From a virus: a DNA stretch of 64,000 bases. Below, piece by piece: positions 52,392-59,813 of the stretch. The first letter of the stretch is position 1. Each line of letters opens with the position of its first letter. Under the pieces are notes generated by a model. The model did not search any database. It was not told where the DNA came from and was given only the letters and a program-made list of their open reading frames with translations. A program made the translations under genes and the position numbers. The stretch spans positions 1 to 64,000 of IMG/VR virus record IMGVR_UViG_3300020472_000012; one strand, 5' to 3'.

Positions 52392-54746
52392 ATGGAAATG
52401 GGAAATTTTACAAGACATCAAAAAGACTCTTTGGCAAGATTACTTGCTACTGAGGATTTAGTTATAGAACATAGGAAAACACCTACTGCATATTTTGACC
52501 TTAAAGCAAGGAAATTAGTATGCCCAATTCTTAAAGATGATATGTCTGCAAATCTTTATGACCTCTTTATGGGTCATGAAGTATCACATGCATTACATAC
52601 TCCAGAAGAAGGATGGCACGATGCAATATTTGATAATGGTACATACAAAGGTGCAAAATTTAAAGGTTATCTTAATGTCCTAGAAGATGTTAGGATTGAA
52701 AAAGCAATCAAAGAAAAATATGCTGGATTAAGAAGAGCATTCTTTGATGCATATAAAGAATTACACAATGACCTTGATTTCTTTGGGGTCTCAAAAAAGG
52801 ATGTAAATAAACTTGCATTCATCGATAGAATCAATCTTTACTTTAAAGTAGGTCATACTTTAATGATTGATTTCTCAGATAAAGAATTAAAAATCATCAC
52901 TGCAATTAATACCAAGATGGATACTTGGGATAAAGTTGTTAAGATGGCAGAATACCTATTTGAACTTTCTAAGGATGAAGTGGTAGAACCACAAGAAGAC
53001 CCTAGTCAACAATTGGTTCCACAATTTAAAGATGAAGATGGTCTAGAAGATATTGGTGATGAAGATAGTTCATCTTCAATGGATATGGAAAGTGATGAAG
53101 AAGCAGAAGAAGAAATGGATTCTTTTGGTTCACCAGTTTCCGATGATATTTTCAATGAAGAAGAAAAAGAAACTAAAGAAGAAAATGAAACTGATGGTTC
53201 TAGTGATGAAGGTGAAAAAGAAGAATCAGAAAAAGAAAAAGAAATAAAAACAGAACAAGATTTAGGTGGAAGTGGTGCTGGTGAATACAGTGAATCAATG
53301 ACTGATAAAGTTTCAAGACAAAATGAAGAACACTTCCTTCATGATGATAATGAAGAAAAAGAATGGCACAATAAAGACAATTCTTATGTTTCATTACAAA
53401 CTAAAGATATTAAATTTGATGATTATAGAATCACTTACAAAAAAGTTCTTGAGGAATTAAAAGAAGGTCAAGAGAAAAATTTTGGTAAAGAAACTTGGGA
53501 TAATGCCAAAGATGAATATGTTACATGTGACAACTACGATGATGTTTGGAGATATGTCAATGAGTTTTTAGACCATAACAAAAACATCGTCAACTACATG
53601 GCAAAAGAATTTGATATGAGAAAGGCTGCATCAAACTACAAAAAAGCAATGACTGCTAAAAGTGGTGAGATTGATATGCAGAAAATCCAAAACTACCTAA
53701 TCAAAGATGATATCTTTAAAAAGGTTACAGTTGTGCCAGATGGTAAAAATCATGGTCTACTTATGTTAGTAGACTGGAGTGGTTCAATGGCTGATTGTAT
53801 TGCAGAGACTTTAGAACAATGTATAGTTCTTACAATGTTTGCCAGAAGAGTTGGTATCCCTCATAGAGTATATGCATTCTCTGATGGTTACAGAGCAGAT
53901 GATGAATCAAACTACGAAGAAGAAAGAGAAAAAACTCAAGGAGCCATTGATAGGAAAGAAGTTTACATTGGTAAAATTAAATTATTTGAGTTCTTCTCAG
54001 ATAAAATGAATCAAAGAGATTTCAAAGAAATGGTAATGAGACTTATGATTCAAGTTGATTCAATGTTTTACTGGAGAGCAAGTTCTGATAAATTTAATAA
54101 TCCTTGTTATGGTGCTCAGAACTATAACTTAAGTGGTACACCACTTGATGAGTCTTTAGTAATCATGAGAGACTACATTATAGATTTCAAAAATAACTAC
54201 AACATTGATAAACTACAATTTGTTACTTTAACAGATGGTGAAAGTTTCCAGTGTAATGGTCTTAGACAAGGTTATGCTAGAAAACAATTTTTCCACGATA
54301 GAAAAACTTTAGGTACTTTCGAGTATGCTGGAAGAAATTATGAACAAAGTGGAACTGATACTCTATTAAAGTGGTTGGAAAAAACTACTGGAGTTGATAC
54401 TGTTGGGTTCTTCCTATGCAAACAAGGTCATAGAGCTTTTGATAATGCAGTAAGTCAGTTTGGAAAATCTGAACTTGGTTACTACGACCAAAGTGTAAAG
54501 AACAAAGAAGATTATAAAGTATTCAGAAAAGATGGTGGATTCAAAGTTCCTTGCTCAGACAAGTCTGGCTACAAAGAATTCTACCTTCTAAACATCAAAA
54601 AGATGCAGATTGTATCAGAAGATGATACTTTAGATGTAGATGCTGGTGCAAGTAAACAAGCATTGAAGGGTGCAATGAAGAGAATGGGAAATAACAAACT
54701 ATCTCAGAGAAAAATCCTTCAACATTTCATCAAAAAGGTTGCATAA
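52392..54746 (+). CDS. VWA-domain protein with HExxH metal site (CobT-like partner)
   Basis: A 784-residue protein starting at the ATG after the promoter (a TTG in frame upstream lies in the -35 box and is rejected). Residues 55-110 hold a zinc-peptidase-like site: H62-E63-V-S-H66 in GHEVSHALH and NVLEDVRIEKAI downstream as possible third ligand. Residues 200-330 are a very acidic linker. Residues 455-740 form a von Willebrand A domain with MIDAS D461-W-S463-G-S465. Paired with the MoxR-type ATPase downstream, as in CobS/CobT and MoxR/VWA systems. Likely ATP-driven remodelling of an unknown target. Confidence 0.82.
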   Translation: MEMGNFTRHQKDSLARLLATEDLVIEHRKTPTAYFDLKARKLVCPILKDDMSANLYDLFMGHEVSHALHTPEEGWHDAIFDNGTYKGAKFKGYLNVLEDVRIEKAIKEKYAGLRRAFFDAYKELHNDLDFFGVSKKDVNKLAFIDRINLYFKVGHTLMIDFSDKELKIITAINTKMDTWDKVVKMAEYLFELSKDEVVEPQEDPSQQLVPQFKDEDGLEDIGDEDSSSSMDMESDEEAEEEMDSFGSPVSDDIFNEEEKETKEENETDGSSDEGEKEESEKEKEIKTEQDLGGSGAGEYSESMTDKVSRQNEEHFLHDDNEEKEWHNKDNSYVSLQTKDIKFDDYRITYKKVLEELKEGQEKNFGKETWDNAKDEYVTCDNYDDVWRYVNEFLDHNKNIVNYMAKEFDMRKAASNYKKAMTAKSGEIDMQKIQNYLIKDDIFKKVTVVPDGKNHGLLMLVDWSGSMADCIAETLEQCIVLTMFARRVGIPHRVYAFSDGYRADDESNYEEEREKTQGAIDRKEVYIGKIKLFEFFSDKMNQRDFKEMVMRLMIQVDSMFYWRASSDKFNNPCYGAQNYNLSGTPLDESLVIMRDYIIDFKNNYNIDKLQFVTLTDGESFQCNGLRQGYARKQFFHDRKTLGTFEYAGRNYEQSGTDTLLKWLEKTTGVDTVGFFLCKQGHRAFDNAVSQFGKSELGYYDQSVKNKEDYKVFRKDGGFKVPCSDKSGYKEFYLLNIKKMQIVSEDDTLDVDAGASKQALKGAMKRMGNNKLSQRKILQHFIKKVA

Positions 54747-54748
54747 AG

Positions 54749-54778
54749 TTGACACATGGGTACACTTTTTAGTATAAT
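54749..54778 (+). promoter_or_regulatory. Sigma70-like promoter upstream of 37-aa peptide and AAA gene
   Basis: TTGACA, 18-nt spacer, TATAAT, beginning 2 nt after the VWA stop. The -10 box ends 6 nt before an ATG. The first 14 bases (TTGACACATGGGTG/TAC) nearly match the promoter at 52356. Confidence 0.85.
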
Positions 54779-54784
54779 AGCTAC

Positions 54785-54898
54785 ATGATAAAGAGATTAA
54801 ACATAACACCACTGATAGAGATTCCGATAGGTTTCAGAATTTATCAATCTTTGGTTTTGGGATTAATAACAATCCCAGTAATATTTGGAATTTTATAG
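54785..54898 (+). CDS. Leaderless-type membrane peptide (37 aa)
   Basis: ATG placed 6 nt after a perfect -10 box. Codes for MIKRLNITPLIEIPIGFRIY then a hydrophobic helix SLVLGLITIPVIFGIL. The stop overlaps the ribosome site of the AAA ATPase (TAGGAGAG), so its translation may affect the next gene. Function unknown; could be a leader peptide. Confidence 0.55.
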   Translation: MIKRLNITPLIEIPIGFRIYQSLVLGLITIPVIFGIL

Positions 54899-54908
54899 GA
54901 GAGAAAAT

Positions 54909-56075
54909 ATGAATTTGAATGCAAATCATTATAGGTTTTTGGATGCTTGCTCAGAGCAGTTTCCAGGCCAAGTCGAGTTTTCAAAATCGACAGTAAGGAA
55001 AGTTTGTGATACAGCAAATATTCCTTTCCCATCGTGGTTAATTAGAAAACCACAATTTAAAGCTGGATATGGAACTTATTCAATTGAGTCCATAGTGCCA
55101 GAGAATTATGGTGCAGTTGCTGAAGTAGCAAATACACCATCTGTTGAAGTAGTTAACATTCCTTCAACTGGAGTTGGTATGAATGTACTGGACGATAATG
55201 TTTCAGTGATTCCTTCTCAGATTGAGAACTATGTTCCTTTTGGTCACTTTACTGACCTTAAGAAAATTCTTCAATCTGGCATTTTCTTTCCAGTGTTCAT
55301 AACTGGATTGAGTGGTAATGGTAAAACCTTAATGGTGGAACAGATTTGTGCCAAACTTAAAAAAGAATTATTTAGAGTTAACATCACAATTGAAACTGAT
55401 GAAGATGATTTAATTGGTTCCAACACTTTAGTGAATGGAAACATCATGTTCAGAGAAGGCCCTGTCCTTAAAGCAATGAGGAAAGGTGCTGTTCTTTTGA
55501 TTGATGAAGTTGACCTTGCATCAAACAAGATTATGTGTCTACAATCCATCTTGGAAGGTAAAGGATACTTAATCAAGAAAACTGGTGAGTATGTAGAACC
55601 AGCAGATGGTTTCACAATTTGTGCCACTGCAAATACAAAAGGTAAAGGTTCTGAGGATGGAAGGTTCATAGGAACTAACATCTTGAATGAAGCATTCCTT
55701 GAAAGGTTTGCAATTACTTTGGAACAAAGTTATCCACCAGTGAGAACTGAACAAAAAATCATCAAGAAAGATTTTGAACTTCTTGGAGTCAGTGATGATG
55801 AGTTTGCAGAGAAACTAGTTGACTGGGCTGATGTTATCAGAAAGTCCTTCTACGAAGGTGCAGTTGATGAAGTGATTTCAACTAGAAGGTTGGTTCACAT
55901 TGCAAAAGCATTCTCAATGTTCACTGATAAGTTGAAGTCTATCGAGGTTTGTCTTGCAAGGTTCGATGATGATACAAAAGCAGCCTTCCTTGACCTCTAC
56001 ACTAAAGTTGATGAAGGTGTGTTAGGTCAAGAAGAAGAGATTGAGGAATCAGAGGAAAATGACATCCCAATATAA
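54909..56075 (+). CDS. MoxR/CobS-like AAA+ ATPase
   Basis: A 388-residue AAA+ protein, starting at the ATG 8 nt after AGGAG. N-terminal helical domain (about 1-55), Walker A GLSGNGKT (133-140), ETDEDDLIGSNTLVNGNIMF, Walker B LLIDEVDLAS near 196, sensor 1 ICATANTKGKG near 235 and FLERFAITLEQ near 260 (arginine finger region). Best fit is the MoxR/CobS group, which works with VWA proteins such as the one upstream. Ends in an acidic tail. The pair is known in marine T4-like phages without an assigned role. Confidence 0.88.
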   Translation: MNLNANHYRFLDACSEQFPGQVEFSKSTVRKVCDTANIPFPSWLIRKPQFKAGYGTYSIESIVPENYGAVAEVANTPSVEVVNIPSTGVGMNVLDDNVSVIPSQIENYVPFGHFTDLKKILQSGIFFPVFITGLSGNGKTLMVEQICAKLKKELFRVNITIETDEDDLIGSNTLVNGNIMFREGPVLKAMRKGAVLLIDEVDLASNKIMCLQSILEGKGYLIKKTGEYVEPADGFTICATANTKGKGSEDGRFIGTNILNEAFLERFAITLEQSYPPVRTEQKIIKKDFELLGVSDDEFAEKLVDWADVIRKSFYEGAVDEVISTRRLVHIAKAFSMFTDKLKSIEVCLARFDDDTKAAFLDLYTKVDEGVLGQEEEIEESEENDIPI

Positions 56076-56286
56076 AAAGAACTCTCCTAAAGGAAAGGGG
56101 CAAGGGTTAAACCTTGCCCTAATTTCCGAAATGAACATAAAACAATTGATTGTATATGTTTATGGTGAAGATAAAGGATGGAAGATTACATCGAATGGTG
56201 CAACTTCCCATTATGGAGTTGAAGTATCTAAGGATAGATTACTCAACATGGCAGTAACAAAACTTAACAATCCTTACGCAGAATGA
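56059..56286 (+). CDS. Hypothetical small protein
   Basis: A 75-residue protein from the ATG at 56059 (AGAGG upstream), overlapping the AAA gene by 17 nt. Basic start (KKNSPKGKGQG) and a mixed alpha/beta remainder (IKQLIVYVYGEDKGWKITSN). No family recognised. Overlaps the next gene by 4 nt. Confidence 0.6.
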   Translation: MTSQYKKNSPKGKGQGLNLALISEMNIKQLIVYVYGEDKGWKITSNGATSHYGVEVSKDRLLNMAVTKLNNPYAE

Positions 56287-56378
56287 AATGGATAACAAAA
56301 TTGTTTTTAGACCCAGTGTGGTTATATGTATTTTTCCTTGCAACAGTTTTAGTAAAGGATATAAGGAATAACTTTTGA
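56283..56378 (+). CDS. Small membrane peptide (31 aa)
   Basis: ATGA-coupled to the previous gene. MKWITKLFLDPVWLYVFFLA followed by TVLVKDIRNNF: one membrane helix flanked by positive residues. The next gene starts 5 nt later. Supported by coupling only. Confidence 0.5.
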   Translation: MKWITKLFLDPVWLYVFFLATVLVKDIRNNF

Positions 56379-56383
56379 ATACA

Positions 56384-56626
56384 ATGACAGAATTTTCAGA
56401 TGTGGTACAAAACCAAATAGAACTCTTAAAAGCAGAAGAGTGGGGCAAACAAGTTAAAATGATTATTGGTGAAGGTGGATATGTAGTCTACCATTTCAAT
56501 AATGGAGATAAACAGATTATAGAATCCAAGACAGGTAAATCCACTTGGGAATATGCTAGTGAAGAGAAAAAACTAAGCATGTTGGAAAGGTTTCAGCGTT
56601 GGAGAGCAGACAACAATGATTCCTAG
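56384..56626 (+). CDS. Hypothetical protein
   Basis: An 80-residue helical, charged protein (VVQNQIELLKAEEWGKQVKM, later YASEEKKLSMLERFQRWRAD). ATG at 56384 is preferred to a TTG 9 nt upstream. Last gene before the structured RNA. No family recognised. Confidence 0.6.
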   Translation: MTEFSDVVQNQIELLKAEEWGKQVKMIIGEGGYVVYHFNNGDKQIIESKTGKSTWEYASEEKKLSMLERFQRWRADNNDS

Positions 56627-56654
56627 TTATTTAATAATAGGGGCGTTAAGCTCG

Positions 56655-56736
56655 GGCAGGGACAGGGAACTGACCATATACAAAGAGGACACTTATAATA
56701 CTAGCTCTTGTAGTATTGACGAGTTCCCATCCCGCC
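56655..56736 (+). ncRNA. Candidate structured RNA with pseudoknot
   Basis: In a 132-bp gene-free gap. Outer helix: GGC-A-GGGA-CA-GGGAACT (56655-56671) pairs with AGTTCCC-A-TCCC-GCC (56722-56736), 14 bp in three segments. Inside it AATACTA/TAGTATT (56697-56703, 56711-56717) form a perfect 7-bp hairpin. Its loop bases CTCTT (56705-56709) can pair with AAGAG at 56683-56687, making a pseudoknot. No T-run follows, so not a terminator. It ends 22 nt before the next ATG: a cis-regulatory element or a free ncRNA. I cannot match it to a family; manA and wcaG phage RNAs are candidates. Confidence 0.65.
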
Positions 56737-56758
56737 AGATTTTATTTATGAATATACC

Positions 56759-58009
56759 ATGTCTATAGAAGCAAAATTATATAAGATAACAATTGATAAA
56801 CCAGAGCCACCTTTCTATTATGTAGGATGGACAGCACAAGTTGGTAAAGGTGATAGTTATCTACACTCATCGTTGAATAAACAACTTAAAGAAGATATGA
56901 GTAGGTATCCATATGACCATGAAGAAATGGAAGTTGGAACTAAAGAAGACATGGCAACACAAGAATATAGAATACTACATTCAGTAGATGCAATTAATAA
57001 TGACGATTGGTACAACAATAATAATGGTGGTGGAAAGTATGTAAGGAAACATGGTAACTTAGATGCAATGGATTCCTTCACTGAGAAACTAAGGAATAAA
57101 GAATTCCTACTTGGAGATAGTATCTTGCTTGCAGATGTTGAGAAGATGAGAAGATTCCAAGTTAGACATAAAGTTATAAACAGGAAACACAAATTAAAAC
57201 TTCAAGATAATATCAATACCAATAAAGGTGATATGAGAAATTGGGAACCAATTATCGTTCTTGAAGATTTCGATGGTGAAGGTGAACATCTTCTTTTTCA
57301 AGGTAATCACACAACCCAAGCTTCAATAGACTCTGGAAAAGTTCATGAACTTCCACACCAGTTAGTTCCTAAAGAAGAGTGGAGTAAACTTACTGATGAT
57401 GAATTAGAGACAGTTTGTAGAAGATTAAACCCACAACACGAGAAACCAAGTTTACCAACAGATGATGATGAAGCAATTGCATGGATTGTTGATAAACATT
57501 TTGAGAAAAATATCTCACCTAGTTCAGATATTATCTACGAAGAAATGGAAAAATGGGGATATCAGAAATCCTATGTTCAGAGAAGTCTTGTCTATCATGC
57601 AGAGAAAAAGATTAAGTCACAAAAAGGTATTCCATCTGGGCATATAATAATAGATTATACTCAAGGTTCAGATAAAAATAGATTAGAGAAAAAACTAAGA
57701 AAAGCAAGAACCGATAATTCTGATGCATATTCTATCAGTAGTGGTTATTTTAAGTTAGATAACTTTCTTGACGATTTCTTAGATAATGCAGACCAAAAGA
57801 AAAAAGATAGATTAGAATTGATTAAGATTTTTGTATATCATGTAGATTATGCAAAGAAAGAAGAGTGGGATAATAAGTATTATCCAATTGTGAAAACTTG
57901 GATTGATGGACTAAATAAAATCAGTCAAGAAGAATATCGAGTTCAAGTAGAATTTGAGGTTCTACCTTTTACTCGACCAAACCCAATAAAACAGACTAAG
58001 GAGTCTTAA
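56759..58009 (+). CDS. GIY-YIG-like / ParB-like fusion protein
   Basis: A 416-residue protein. Residues 1-100 resemble a GIY-YIG nuclease variant: PPFYYVGWT, then VGTKEDMATQEYRIL and NDDWYNNNNGGG, where GIY-YIG enzymes carry their Glu and NxxGG end; the Tyr/Arg catalytic residues are not clear. Residues 130-210 resemble the ParB/sulfiredoxin fold (KLKLQDNINTN, then EHLLFQGNHTTQASIDSG, with a GNHT box). Residues 235-295 look helix-turn-helix-like, the rest helical. Possibly a homing-type or regulatory DNA-binding protein. It directly follows the structured RNA. Confidence 0.5.
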   Translation: MSIEAKLYKITIDKPEPPFYYVGWTAQVGKGDSYLHSSLNKQLKEDMSRYPYDHEEMEVGTKEDMATQEYRILHSVDAINNDDWYNNNNGGGKYVRKHGNLDAMDSFTEKLRNKEFLLGDSILLADVEKMRRFQVRHKVINRKHKLKLQDNINTNKGDMRNWEPIIVLEDFDGEGEHLLFQGNHTTQASIDSGKVHELPHQLVPKEEWSKLTDDELETVCRRLNPQHEKPSLPTDDDEAIAWIVDKHFEKNISPSSDIIYEEMEKWGYQKSYVQRSLVYHAEKKIKSQKGIPSGHIIIDYTQGSDKNRLEKKLRKARTDNSDAYSISSGYFKLDNFLDDFLDNADQKKKDRLELIKIFVYHVDYAKKEEWDNKYYPIVKTWIDGLNKISQEEYRVQVEFEVLPFTRPNPIKQTKES

Positions 58010-58011
58010 AC

Positions 58012-58155
58012 ATGGCACAACCACAATCTCAACAAGACCTATTGAAGTTTCAAGGTAAGAGAATTAAAGACCAATCAGAATCAATTGCAGAACAAAGCAA
58101 GAAGATTGCTGAATGGATTACACAACAACAAGACCCAAGACATAACCAAGAGTGA
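58012..58155 (+). CDS. Small helical protein (47 aa)
   Basis: A 47-residue Gln/Lys-rich helical protein (QSQQDLLKFQGKRIKDQSES). AAGGAGTC ribosome site upstream; the next ATG follows its stop directly. No function can be given. Confidence 0.6.
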   Translation: MAQPQSQQDLLKFQGKRIKDQSESIAEQSKKIAEWITQQQDPRHNQE

Positions 58156-58368
58156 ATGAATAGAAAACAACACAAAGCACTTAAAGAAACATTCGTTACA
58201 GTCTTTACTGGATTGGTCATTAATTGGCCAATCAGTTTAGGATTGTTATACTTATGTTGGGATGTAATTGGACTTAACACTCTTGAGACTTCTATCGTTA
58301 TGACATTAGGTATGACTTTAGTTGCTCTCTTGAGGGTCTTTACTATTAGGATGTATTACGAAGAATGA
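58156..58368 (+). CDS. Two-helix membrane protein, DUF7220-like
   Basis: A 70-residue protein with a positive N-terminus (MNRKQHKALKETFVTVFTGL) and two membrane helices, ending MTLVALLRVFTIRMYYEE. The layout and the final LLR.F.IR.YY resemble the small DUF7220-type phage membrane proteins. Starts right after the previous stop and overlaps the next gene by 4 nt. Confidence 0.55.
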   Translation: MNRKQHKALKETFVTVFTGLVINWPISLGLLYLCWDVIGLNTLETSIVMTLGMTLVALLRVFTIRMYYEE

Positions 58369-58691
58369 ATAAACAATTAGAATTAGACTTCCAGTTAAGT
58401 AAACCTATTCCTAGAGGTCAAATAGACCAACAGGAATATGCAAGGGTATTGAATTCTGTAGGAGTCTTTGTGGACTATGTTCATGGGACTTATGAAGAAG
58501 TAGAAAATTACTGTGACATCAACAATTATTGGGTAGATAGGTATCTAGACCATGTTGACCCTATGACAGTACAAAGACATTTTAAATATATTGGTTCTGG
58601 GCAGAATCCATGTTCAGTTGCTAGACCAATTTACCAGTACGATAAGGATGGTAAGTTTATTGGTTACACTGAATTTAAAGAGAAATGGTAA
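58365..58691 (+). CDS. Hypothetical protein
   Basis: A 108-residue protein, ATGA-coupled upstream. Contains VDYVHGTYEEVENYCDINNY and the final YDKDGKFIGYTEFKEKW, a D.DGKFI.. pattern frequent in small phage proteins. Its stop is 1 nt before the -35 box of the next promoter. No function recognised. Confidence 0.55.
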   Translation: MNKQLELDFQLSKPIPRGQIDQQEYARVLNSVGVFVDYVHGTYEEVENYCDINNYWVDRYLDHVDPMTVQRHFKYIGSGQNPCSVARPIYQYDKDGKFIGYTEFKEKW

Positions 58692-58692
58692 C

Positions 58693-58720
58693 TTGACAAA
58701 TCCAGAATCTATGAGATAAT
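58693..58720 (+). promoter_or_regulatory. Sigma70-like promoter of DUF3310/gp45 operon
   Basis: TTGACA, 16-nt spacer, GATAAT. The -10 box ends 6 nt before the DUF3310 ATG. Drives the DUF3310, sliding clamp and perhaps clamp-loader genes. Confidence 0.7.
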
Positions 58721-58726
58721 AATTAT

Positions 58727-59023
58727 ATGAGTGATATAAAGTATAAATTTAACGAACCCAAACTATTGAAAGAAATAGCAGATTATGTAACTACTACCTA
58801 TGAACAACATTATGGTGGTGGTAAATATCAGGCAACTGATATGATAATTGACTCTGGACATGGTGAGGGTTTTTCAGTAGGTAATATTATGAAGTATGCA
58901 ATGAGATATGGTAAGAAAGGTGGTAAGAATCGTCAAGACTTGCTTAAGATTGTACATTATTCTCTTATTGCTTTATATAATCATGATGAAACATCAAGTA
59001 GTGAGGTAAAAAATGAATCTTAG
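58727..59023 (+). CDS. DUF3310-like protein
   Basis: A 98-residue protein. SVGNIMKYAMRYGKKGGKNRQDLLKIVHYS (read in two parts, residues 51-80) is the core of DUF3310, a small helical domain found in many phages near nucleotide-metabolism genes. The N-terminal half (YEQHYGGGKYQATDMIIDSG) matches the substrate-proximal part of the same family. Overlaps gp45 by 11 nt. Biochemical role not established. Confidence 0.75.
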   Translation: MSDIKYKFNEPKLLKEIADYVTTTYEQHYGGGKYQATDMIIDSGHGEGFSVGNIMKYAMRYGKKGGKNRQDLLKIVHYSLIALYNHDETSSSEVKNES

Positions 59024-59681
59024 TGATGATACTCTTGAAGTCCTAGACAATTTTTCAGATATTAACTCTGGAATTACTGTTAGGGTGGGGCAAGAGTTAA
59101 AAACAATTTCCCCAATGAAAAACATTTTTGGTACAGCCAAAATATCTGAGAACTTTGATAAAGAGTTTTCGATATATGACTTATCAGAATTTCTTGCAAC
59201 TTTATCGTTGTTCGATGCACCAACTTATGAGTTTGGTGAGAAAGAAGTTGTAGTTAGTGAAGGTGGTAATAAAGCAAGGTATGTGTATGCAGACCCTTCA
59301 ATGATTATTACTCCAGAGAAAGATATAACAATGCCTAATCCAGAGATTGTATTTGAATTAGATAGTAATACTCTAAGTAAAGTACAAAAGGCTGCAAATG
59401 TTCTATCGTTGCCAGACTTAGTTTTGGAATCAGATGGTACAATTGTTCTTCTTGCAGTAAGAGATAGGAAACTAACTGACTCAAGTAATGAGTTTGGTGA
59501 GAAGATTGCAGATGGTGATGGTAGTGTCTATTCAATGAACTTCAAGATAGAGAACTTGAAAGTATTGGATGATGATTATACAGTGTATGTATCATCAAAA
59601 GGTATTTCACACTTTGTTTCAAAGAATAAAGGTGTAGAATATTTCATTGCATTAGAACCAGATTCAAAATATGGGGCATAA
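59013..59681 (+). CDS. gp45: Sliding clamp gp45
   Basis: A 222-residue trimeric clamp (T4: 228). Opening LSDDTLEVLDNFSDINSGIT, then LSEFLATLSLFDAPTYEFG, and VFELDSNTLSKVQKAANVLSLP near 110 are family blocks. It tethers the polymerase and, with gp55, activates late transcription. GAGG ribosome site upstream. Confidence 0.95.
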   Translation: MNLSDDTLEVLDNFSDINSGITVRVGQELKTISPMKNIFGTAKISENFDKEFSIYDLSEFLATLSLFDAPTYEFGEKEVVVSEGGNKARYVYADPSMIITPEKDITMPNPEIVFELDSNTLSKVQKAANVLSLPDLVLESDGTIVLLAVRDRKLTDSSNEFGEKIADGDGSVYSMNFKIENLKVLDDDYTVYVSSKGISHFVSKNKGVEYFIALEPDSKYGA

Positions 59682-59685
59682 CTCA

Positions 59686-59693
59686 TATAAATA
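59686..59693 (+). promoter_or_regulatory. Late promoter-like box TATAAATA abutting a start codon
   Basis: Exact octamer directly followed by ATG of the 39-residue frame. Initiation would fall inside that frame, so a late message from here would express the clamp loader rather than the small protein. May also be chance in AT-rich DNA. Confidence 0.4.
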
Positions 59694-59813
59694 ATGAATG
59701 TAGATACTAAGACATTGGTATTAAGGGCTGCAAGACCAACTCTCTCATCTAGGGGTTTTGTTCAGTTTGATAAGGTGGGTTATCAGACTTCTTTAATTCG
59801 AGATATATTATGA
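59694..59813 (+). CDS. Small basic protein (39 aa) before gp44
   Basis: A 39-residue frame (NVDTKTLVLRAARPTLSSRG, then FVQFDKVGYQTSLIRDIL) ending in an ATGA overlap with gp44. Supported by coupling and by filling the gap. Function unknown. Confidence 0.5.
   Translation: MNVDTKTLVLRAARPTLSSRGFVQFDKVGYQTSLIRDIL

Noticed and set aside
54885-54908. Upstream TTG start for the MoxR-like gene
   Set aside because: The ATG at 54909 has AGGAG at good spacing, and the TTG lies inside the 37-residue peptide gene.
56641-56740. tRNA-like reading of the structured RNA because of a GCCA 3' end
   Set aside because: No T-loop consensus, no anticodon arm and wrong acceptor geometry; the helices fit a pseudoknotted element instead.
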